Positions 56,855 through 64,000 of a DNA stretch of 64,000 nt are shown piece by piece (within the stretch, counting starts at the first letter, position 1; each line of letters opens with the position of its first letter). This DNA comes from Byssothecium circinans (taxonomy: Eukaryota > Ascomycota > Dothideomycetes > Pleosporales > Massarinaceae). The position numbers were made by a program, and so were the translations under genes. A model generated the notes under the pieces. It was not told where the DNA came from. It made no database searches and saw only the letters and a list, made by a program, of their open reading frames with translations. The stretch lies in NCBI GenBank assembly GCA_010015675.1, contig ML976985.1:1342192-1406191 (forward strand), in the 5' to 3' direction.

Positions 56855-58687
56855 CAGTCAACTCTTAGTTACCTGATAGAGTTTTTCTAGGGCAAAAATA
56901 TTGGTGTATTAAATTATCAGCTAACTAATTACTAATAAATATCCACTCACCCATCCTTTAGAGCCGCAGAACGGCTAAAATAGTCGTTAATTATAGTTTA
57001 TTTACGCGATTTAATGCCTTTAAGGTGGAGTCTCCGCTTAATAGCGTTGAGTGCCTTCACGTTATTAATAGTGGAGTCCTCCTGCTCCTCCACATAGCGC
57101 TGTAGAGTTGATAGAGCGCAGATAGCCTATAAGAGTGACAGTGGAGGCTTAGGCTCATCATCCTCCTCCTTAATAACTTTAACGTCCTGCTTGCCAGTAT
57201 AGTAATCCATGATCTGCAAATTAACCTACTACTTAGGCTCCTCATCCTTATCCTCCGGCGCTATAAAGCTCTAGAGATCCCTAGCGTCCTCACTAATTCC
57301 TGCGATAGCCTAGGCTTCGCGCAGTAGCTCTAAGAGATCATGAGGTGGCTTAGGCTCGCCTAGGTCATTAGCGCGTTTAAGGATTATTGACTTTACCTAG
57401 TAATTATGAATAGTTGTTAGCGTTACCTAATCTCTCCAGGACTTAGCTGTCCAAATTAGCGCGTTGCGAAGCGTAATAACCTTGACTGGGTTATCCTGTC
57501 TAGAATAATAATTGATACAAAAGCGCAGCTAGAACTTCTAGTATGCTACCTTAAAGTTAGCGATTATACCCTGATCTAACGGCTGATATTGCGAGGTGCT
57601 GTTCTTTAGCAAGAACTTAATGCGTACGTTTAATGGTAGGGGAGCCATCTCAATTACTAATAGGTGTGCCTTAAAGTTATCCATTAGTAGGATTACTTTA
57701 AGATCACTAACATGGTGGTAAAAGGCCCTTAACCACTCTACTATAATATCTTTATTCATCTATGCCTTGTGGGAGGACTTCCAAATAAGGCCTAGCACGC
57801 TAACCTTAAGGTTGTGGAGCACGTGAGGCATCTTTGACTTGCTAATAAGCTATAGGGGCAGCTTATCTGAGCTAGTAGCGTTGCTGTAGAGCGTGAGTAA
57901 TATTCGTGATTTATCCTTCTTTAAGCTAGGGATTACTGTAGTGGCAAGACCTCTAGAGATCACCTAGCGCTAGTAGAGGCCACTTTCATCTATATTATAC
58001 ATGTAAGGCGTGAGAAACTTGATAGTAATAGCGCGGAGGAGTTCTATCTTAGTATAAGTAGTGACTAGCACTAACGTGATCTCGCCATAAGTAGAATACT
58101 CCTTAAGCTTGAAACGGCCCTTAAAGCGCGTTAGCTAGCCTGAGGAGAAGTATGGTGGCGGCTTAGTATTATATTCTAGTAGTATAAGCTAGAGCTCCTT
58201 CACCTTCTTATTAAGTAGCTCGCTAGATACTAGGATACTGGTTGACTTAATTTACTACTACTAGGAGAAGAGGATCTGTTCAAGTAAGGGCCACCTGCCC
58301 TCTTGTTAACGATAGGTAGAGGTAGAGGCCTTAGCCATGGTGTTAAGGTACTTATAGTGATTACTTATAGAGTTAGAGATAGTTACCTAGCTAAGCGTTC
58401 AGCTAAATTTGTCCTTAAACTACGCAATTGCGGCTATCTACGTTAGGCGCGGCTTTATATTAAGGATAAAGGCGCGTAGAGCCTACCTTTCAGCATTAGA
58501 GATACCTTTTTTAGGCGCTATAAGGGGTAAGGTTATGTTTAATAGGCTGATTTTTTAGCGTTAAGTACCAATATATCGGATATCAGAGTAAGGGCGATTT
58601 TTAGTGGTGCAGTAATTTTGCTAAGGCGCTATATCAGTGAAGCGAAAATATCGGCTAATTGGCGATCGGGTAACTAAGAGTTAACTA
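56855..58687 (-). mobile_element. Pogo-family DNA transposon, 1833 bp, RIP-mutated
   Basis: The left end cagtcaactcttagttacc (56855) and the right end match as inverted repeats of about 25 bp; the right outermost base is A instead of the expected G. TA flanks both sides (56853-56854, 58688-58689). Size, TA target and encoded transposase are all as in fungal Pogo/Tigger-like elements. It is nested in the OrsD/helicase-like gene. Confidence 0.85.
56947..58338 (-). pseudogene. Pogo-type DDE transposase (463 codons with nonsense mutations)
   Basis: One frame from the ATG at 58338 (MAKASTSTYR) to the TGA at 56949-56947, 464 codons including the stop and without frameshift, contains multiple TAG/TAA. 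CENP-B-type HTH: LTRFKGRFKLKEYSTYGE. DDE_1 catalytic blocks: MYNIDESGLY (first Asp) and VILLMDNFKAH (second Asp), then FLLKNSTSQYQPLDQGIIAN, the hallmark of jerky/Pogo transposases. The segment 57759-57538 is still fully open. Not functional as it stands. Confidence 0.85.
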
Positions 58688-58689
58688 TA

Positions 58690-59930
58690 ATTTAATATTA
58701 ATATAGACAGCGTAATATAGCAAGTAGGAGACATATTGTTATATAACTATATCTAGTTTATAATACTTAGTTTATAATTAATAATATTTATAAATTAGTA
58801 AAATTAGCCTAGCTTAAGTTATAAAGGGAGCTATTATTATTAAATATAGATAAGAATAAGTAGCTTATATATAGGGTGATACTATTACTAGTAATTAAAT
58901 AAAATAACATGATAAATAACTTAGTAGAGATAAGGTCTAAATAATTTTTTTTCTAGAATAAGCGTAACCTGTCTAAAGGTATAGATAGGAAGAAATAGTT
59001 AGCCTAGTATATTATAAATAAAACATAGTTATAAGTAGTATTTATTAATATAGGAGCTACAGCCCTATTATATCTAAGAGGGTAAGAGGTAGTATAAAAG
59101 GGTAGAAAGGTAAAAAAGTATAAAATAGCTATATAGGTATTTTAAAAGTATTTATTAGTATTAGTATATATAATAAAGGGATTGCTAGTACGTAGGACGA
59201 AGGTAGTAACTATATAGTATATAAATAGCCTTAATAGTAAGAGCTATAGTATATTTATTAAGAATAAGTTAATAGTATATATAACTATATATTATAAAGG
59301 TGCTTAGGCTAGTATAAAGGCTAAGATAATCTACTAGTATTTACTCTATAAAGTAAGGGAGTTATTATTTTATTATGTATAAATAGCTATCCTACTTTAG
59401 AGAATAGTAGAGGGCGCGTTTAAGAAGGGTCTAAAGTTAGTTATAGAGTAGACAAGCTAACTAGTATAGGTTAACTAGATTCTTACTTATCTACTAGGGC
59501 AAGAACTTTAAGCATATACTATAATTACTCTTTATAATTACTTCCTATAACTACTAGCTTACTATTAGCTATACTATAGAAGAAGAATTACTAGAACCTA
59601 ATAATTATAAGATAGTATTATTTTCTAGTTAAGCAGGCTATATACCTAGCCTACTAGGTATAAAAGGAACAGAGGACTAGGTAATTAGTATAGAGAGATA
59701 ATGCTAAGAAGAGGTAAGCTTTATAGTAACAAGCCTAGATTAGCAAGAGATAATATAGATAAATAGGGGAGAATGGGTCTAGAATTTATCCTTAACGTAA
59801 GAGAGGGTGGGAAGCTTAAATATAGAATGCTACATGGCAGCGCTAGATAGAGTGAAGGAGAAGCGTTATCATCTTAAGATAGAAAAGGTAGCAGCTAGCC
59901 GTCATTTAAAAAGCTAAGAGAGAGATCGGC
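58690..59930 (+). pseudogene. OrsD/telomere-linked-helicase-like gene, 3' segment
   Basis: Continues the frame of 55330-56854 after removal of the transposon and one TA (FNINIDSVI, QVGDILLYNYI). ASIKAKIIYQYLLYKVRELL followed by YYV corresponds to the conserved KAK(I/V)IHRYLP..VGELLVYY block I remember from this family. The ATPase motifs that should follow are not recognisable, and the similarity fades near 59900. Heavily RIP-mutated. Confidence 0.45.
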
Positions 59931-59949
59931 CACTAGGCTAGTATCCTGA

Positions 59950-60720
59950 CTAAGGAACATCCTAAGTGTACTACTAATCACTCCTATTCTATGGTATGTC
60001 TTTGCCTTGCTTAGTTAGAAGTAAGTAAAATCCTGCGTGCAACCATTACCCTTCATTCTAATGCGCGTAATACCATTATTACATAGGTTATATACCCCTA
60101 AAGCAAGCTGCTTCATCTCCTCTATTACCATTTTCGCGGGTGGGTAGAAATTCAGGAGGTAGGTTACAGTGACGTGGCAATTATCCTTAAGCTAGTAGCC
60201 TTACTTATCATGCCTATTAGTTAGTAGATTAATAACTGTACTAACACTACTATCCTCCTTAAGACTATAGGCGTTAATCTAGTCTTTTAATTATAAGCAG
60301 ACGTTGTTCACGCTAGATACAATATCTTTAACCCACATAAAATTATTATGTGTCTCCTTGCCTTCGCACCATAGCTTTTTGTTTAGGTAGAGCTGCTTGC
60401 TGAGCACCTGCACCGTGTCGATGATACCGCGAGGCTTGACAGCGTCCGCCTTTTCTAGCTCGTAAAGTAGCACGTTGTTCTTAATGACCTCAGCACGCTA
60501 GGCTTTGGGTTGCGTTTGGTTAACATAGTCACGCATTTCCTATAACGTAGGCTTACTACCGTCCTTTAGGAAGCTAGGGTAATACTTCTAGATGCATTTA
60601 GTAAAAGGCGAGAACTGCGGATCTACATTGCGTGCGGGGATAGTAGTAGCACGCGCTAAGATAGAGATAATACTCATGGCTATAGTAACGCCAGTAGTGA
60701 TACTTAGCTTCATAGTATAA
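59950..60720 (-). pseudogene. Unrecognised RIP-mutated coding remnant
   Basis: The minus strand contains an open stretch (60473-60291: MLLYELEKADAVKPRGIIDT, LYLNKKLWCEGKETHNNFMW). In the same frame upstream is FLKDGSKPTLQEMRDYVNQT, and downstream is NCHVTVTYLLNFYPPAKMVI with scattered TAG. The family is unknown. Damage is lighter than in neighbouring DNA. Confidence 0.4.
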
Positions 60721-60754
60721 GCATGCGAACTTGAAGTCAAGAAGGCGTCTCGTT

Positions 60755-60895
60755 GAGAGGATAGATGGACGAAGGATAGATAAATAGGTAAGTAAGGGGT
60801 TTATTATTTTAGGAGATAGATAATAATGAATAATAGACGAATAGGCAAGTAAGAGGCTTATTACTCTAGAAGATAGAGGATAGAGCATGTTAAAT
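60755..60895. repeat. Imperfect tandem repeat, about 65-bp units
   Basis: Two units sharing gacgaa..atag, aataggYaagtaagRgg and ttattattYtaggagatag-type words lie head to tail. Confidence 0.55.
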
Positions 60896-61079
60896 ACTTT
60901 GCTATAAGTCTACCTAGCTCCTCCTTTTTAGCCTAGGATAGACTAGACTTAGCGGCGCAGACCAGCACAGCGCGTCCTAGGAAGGATTATAGTGCGGGCG
61001 GCGTAGGCTAGCACATTATCTTACCTAGATAGTTTGAATAAATTATAGTCTATTTATAAAGGATTTCTAGGATTACTAG

Positions 61080-61970
61080 GTTCGTACTACTATAATAGAC
61101 GTATAATCCTAGGGTTTCCCTTCCCTACAGCTAACGCCTTTACCGTAGCTCAGTCACCATCTAGCAAGTCCTGCCTCGCGCCGTGGCGTAGAAGGAATTC
61201 AACTATGTCCTCTTGCTTATGCCGCACTATAATATGGAGCGTAGAGCCTATTACGTCTACATTATAGTTAGACATGTTCTAGCGGAAAACCTCATTCACG
61301 TCAGCGCCTAACTTAAGTAAGAGCGCTGCGGCTTCAATGCAACCTACTTCTGCGGCGCCTTGCAAGGCCATTAATCCTCGCACAGTAGCACCGTAGTTAA
61401 GAAGCAACTGCATAATAGTTGTTAACTAGAATAAAGCCACCTAGTAGAGTAGAGAAATAGGGGGAAATATATATTAATTATTTAGGTTAGCACCCTTAGT
61501 AAGTAGGAAGCGCATAAGGTCCTATTTGTTATAGAGGAGCACTATGCTAAGCGGCGACCCTATTCATTCCACCTTATGATTAAGCGTAAGGCCAGCGTCT
61601 ATAAGCACTTGCATTGCGTTAGGTACACCTCTAGCAGCAGCGTGATATACTACGTAGCCCTGCATTACTGCAGCACGCTATTCCTAGGGGATGCTATTAA
61701 GGGGAGGGATAATGATTAGGTCCTAGGGACTAGAACAGCCCTACTAGTGGTCCCTAGGGAGGCTAGCTATAAGATAGTAAAGACTATTTATATAGCTACT
61801 ATAGGCAGCTACGCCTATTGCTATCTTTATTAGTGGACTAGTTTTATTGATATTAGGGAAGGCTAGCACTTAAGTAGTGCAGGCCTTAACGTCTGCTAAG
61901 GCGCCTTATTTGCACGCTTAGAGTAACGCTCAGCCAGCGTTTAGCGCGGCCATAGATGTGTATGCCTGCT
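61080..61970 (-). pseudogene. Ankyrin-repeat protein pseudogene
   Basis: The minus strand reads as successive ankyrin units: YHAAARGVPNAMQVLIDAGL, SPLSIVLLYNK then DLMRFLLTKGANLN, ALQGAAEVGCIEAAALLLKL then GADVNE, and LHIIVRHKQEDIVEFLLRHG. In-frame TAG and TGA codons interrupt it. There is no other domain in view. Possibly the C-terminal part of an NLR-like or repeat-borne ankyrin gene. Confidence 0.65.
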
Positions 61971-62189
61971 ACTGCTAAGATAGAAGAATGTGTAGATTAT
62001 GCAGCTAGTTTAGACACCATAGTGCACGAGGTAGAGCGTCGTGGGTGGCACGACTTTACAAGAGGGCAATTAATAACGTCTAGGTGGCAAGGACGTGGTT
62101 ATATTTATAAATGTGGCAATAATATAACGCTATGCCGTAGATGGTTTAGTCCTAAAACTTTAGGTAAGGCTGTGCCAATTAGGTTCTAG
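61956..62189 (+). CDS. Small open reading frame of 77 codons, unrecognised
   Basis: MCMPATAKIEECVDYAASLD continues to WFSPKTLGKAVPIRF without stops in a region where nearly every other frame is broken. It keeps several Trp (TGG) codons, which RIP would be expected to destroy. No family is recognised. It could be a chance frame or a late fragment of a larger gene. Confidence 0.3.
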   Translation: MCMPATAKIEECVDYAASLDTIVHEVERRGWHDFTRGQLITSRWQGRGYIYKCGNNITLCRRWFSPKTLGKAVPIRF

Positions 62190-62936
62190 CGCTAGGAGGG
62201 GTGAATAGTGCTATGCACCCTAGCTTCCTTATACGCTACCTACTGTTTACTAGTGCCTAAGCGGTGAAGGCGCATCTACGCCGCTTGAATCTATGCAGCA
62301 ATGCTAGACTCTCTCACTTTGGGGCATTGCCTACTATATGCGGCGTATGCGACGTATGCGATGTATGTAGCGCAACGCTCTAGGATCGCGGCCCCTACTA
62401 ACCTGGCCTATTCGTAGATAAATAGAAAGGTAGGTTTGTAGCAGCTTATGGACTACCCATATCTTTCTTTATTACTATTTTAGATACACTACTTCCCCCC
62501 TAATAAAACTCGTCCATTCAACTGCAGCCATGCTGTTCTCCCGCCTGATTACATCTGCCCTATGCCTAACCGAGAGGACGCGACGGATTATGCCTAATCC
62601 GTGGCGGAACAGGTCTAGCGTCAGGGTCGCTAGCCTAAATCCGGGGCGCGGATAGGGATAATCCGTGGGAACGGGAGGGCTAATCTATTCCATAGCGACA
62701 CGTTCTCCCAACTAATTTTGTATATAGCTACTACTCAGTAGCATTAGGAGCACCGATCCCCTATCTTGTAGCTTTACCTTTTGCGTTAGTGATGGTTAAG
62801 GCGAGGGTAGACTCTCGCAGCAATAGAGTTCTGCTAGAACGCATGGTCACCTGCGGCAGCAACATTACTACAACTAAGCGCAACCCGCCGCAGGAGAAAT
62901 GGCAGCCGAACCCGATCACCACTATCATTTAAGAAG
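62190..62936. other. Mixed-composition spacer between repeat fragments
   Basis: Contains a short gcgtatgcgac-type repeat (about 62340-62372) and a GC-richer island (62570-62670) with ggattatgcctaatcc-like inverted words. No gene is called. Probably the promoter/leader of the following OrsD-like gene. Confidence 0.35.
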
Positions 62937-64000
62937 ATGGAAGAAAACTTTCAGTATCTTCGCGAGTATAAGGTGCTTGTCTGTAAGGAGCATGCTACTA
63001 GTGTATAGAATCTAAACACGCATCTACGTAATCATTACGCCGTAGCGAGCAAAGAGAGGGAGAGGATCATAGAGTACTATAGGTACTAGTGGATCAAGAA
63101 GCCTAAGGACGTTAACCTACCACCGCCGCTAGGTCCGCTAATCAAGGAGCTAGGAGAGCTACTTAATAGGCTTTAATGCGCTGAGGAAGATTGCAACTTC
63201 ATCATAATCAATCTAGATAGGCTACGGAAGCACTGCAAGGGTGAGCACGGGTTGCTATAGAGGGGTGATATGAGCACGCTTTTCTAAAAAGTTAAGGTGC
63301 AGACGTTCTTCTAGGCTCGCGGGCAGCGGTGATATTTCGTCATTAACGCAGCAGTCATTAAGTAGCAGCGGCGGAAGTAACGGTGACAGTGATAGGGATA
63401 GCCGCCCCCACCGTTAAAGCGGACGCACAGAAGAGATGGATCTTATAAAAGATGCGCACGAGCTGTTCTGCTAGAAGGGCTGTTAGAAGGAGCTAGTGGT
63501 AGCGCTGTGGGAGATACTTAAGGATAATAATGATAACGATGATGATCAGGAATCCTAGCTAGAGGCATTACTTGCCGCACTTGCATCATTTATCTTTGAG
63601 TCCGTGGGTGATCGGCCGTTCAGCAGCGGACTTATTCACTTTCTCGCCGTGTTGGGCATTGACGCTAAGGCGAATCACTTACGCACGGCAAAGAACTACT
63701 CGTACATACTCGCCGGCATGGTATACTGCATAAGGGTGCTCGCCGTAGAGAAACTGCTTCCGGCGGCGTGCCGTGATGAGCAGACGGACGAGGACTGGGA
63801 ACTCTTCTTGCATGCGAGAGAGAAGTATCTGGCTAACGGCTCATATAGTCTAATAAGTGAGGCGATTAGCTTACTAGCGTATGGCAAGTACGTTGTGATA
63901 ACAGCTAGCAACTTAGGCAATGCGTACTAGTTAAAGGATAAGAGGATCTTCTACTTAAACAGCTGACTAATCTACATCAGCCGTTTCCGCAAGATAGCTT
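62937..64000 (+). pseudogene. OrsD-like (C2H2-type N-terminus) gene, second copy, runs off the right edge
   Basis: It starts MEENFQYLREYKVLVCKEHA. Then come HLRNHYAVASKERERIIEYY, PPPLGPLIKELGELLN, CAEEDCNFIIINLDRLRKHC (paired Cys with RKHC, zinc-finger-like) and GDMSTLF..KVQTFF, the layout of the OrsD/DUF3505 domain as I know it. TAG/TAA stops and a TGA interrupt it. A +1 frame change occurs near 63345, after which EEMDLIKDAHELF and an open stretch (63604-63930, FLAVLGIDAKANHLRTAKNY) follow. Less damaged at its 3' side. Such genes are frequent in subtelomeric DNA. Confidence 0.55.

Overview
The window is from a filamentous ascomycete. The genes have short (45-70 bp) GT..AG introns, and the families are typical of Pezizomycotina: DUF1996, DUF3328/UstYa-like, DUF3433, fungal P450s, Helo-like/ankyrin proteins and UbiA/ABBA prenyltransferases. 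The repeats carry a strong RIP-type signature (CA/TG changed to TA). A member of the Dothideomycetes (Pleosporales-like) fits best, but this is an inference from protein flavour only.

Layout. 1-371: the end of a Pogo/Fot1-like transposon interrupts a thiolase-like gene. 1.7-9.1 kb: DUF1996 secreted protein, a solitary RNase H, a DUF3328 (HxxHC) gene, a GNAT acetyltransferase and a Baeyer-Villiger monooxygenase pseudogene. 9.7-24.5 kb: a compact biosynthetic neighbourhood with a capsular-type glycosyltransferase, a P450 pair meeting tail to tail on one shared CTAG, a UbiA-type membrane prenyltransferase divergent from a class II terpene-cyclase-like (beta-domain) protein, an ABBA/CloQ-type aromatic prenyltransferase, an FkbM methyltransferase and a third P450. 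A 276-bp MITE with perfect 52-bp inverted repeats sits inside it. 24.8-45 kb: accessory genes, partly broken (alginate-lyase-like, Dal5-type MFS, SDR, SGNH esterase, F-box-like) and partly intact (FAD monooxygenase, alpha/beta hydrolase, a 12-exon sugar-type MFS transporter, a Helo-like/ankyrin protein, a DUF3433 membrane protein).

An assembly gap (45351-45815) marks the border to 18 kb of AT-rich, RIP-mutated repeat DNA. It contains a ~2-kb-spaced direct repeat, an unrecognised two-ORF convergent element (about 48.2-54.6 kb; frames of 1424 and 609 codons riddled with nonsense codons but without frameshifts), a telomere-linked-helicase/OrsD-like gene split by a 1833-bp Pogo transposon, a decayed ankyrin gene, and the start of a second OrsD-like copy running off the right edge.

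How it fits together. The intact P450s, prenyltransferases, cyclase-like protein, methyltransferase and glycosyltransferase could make and decorate a prenylated aromatic or terpenoid product. No PKS, NRPS or canonical terpene synthase is visible, so the scaffold is not established. Many neighbouring accessory genes carry isolated TGG-to-TAG/TGA-type stops, as expected if RIP has leaked from the repeat compartment into flanking genes.
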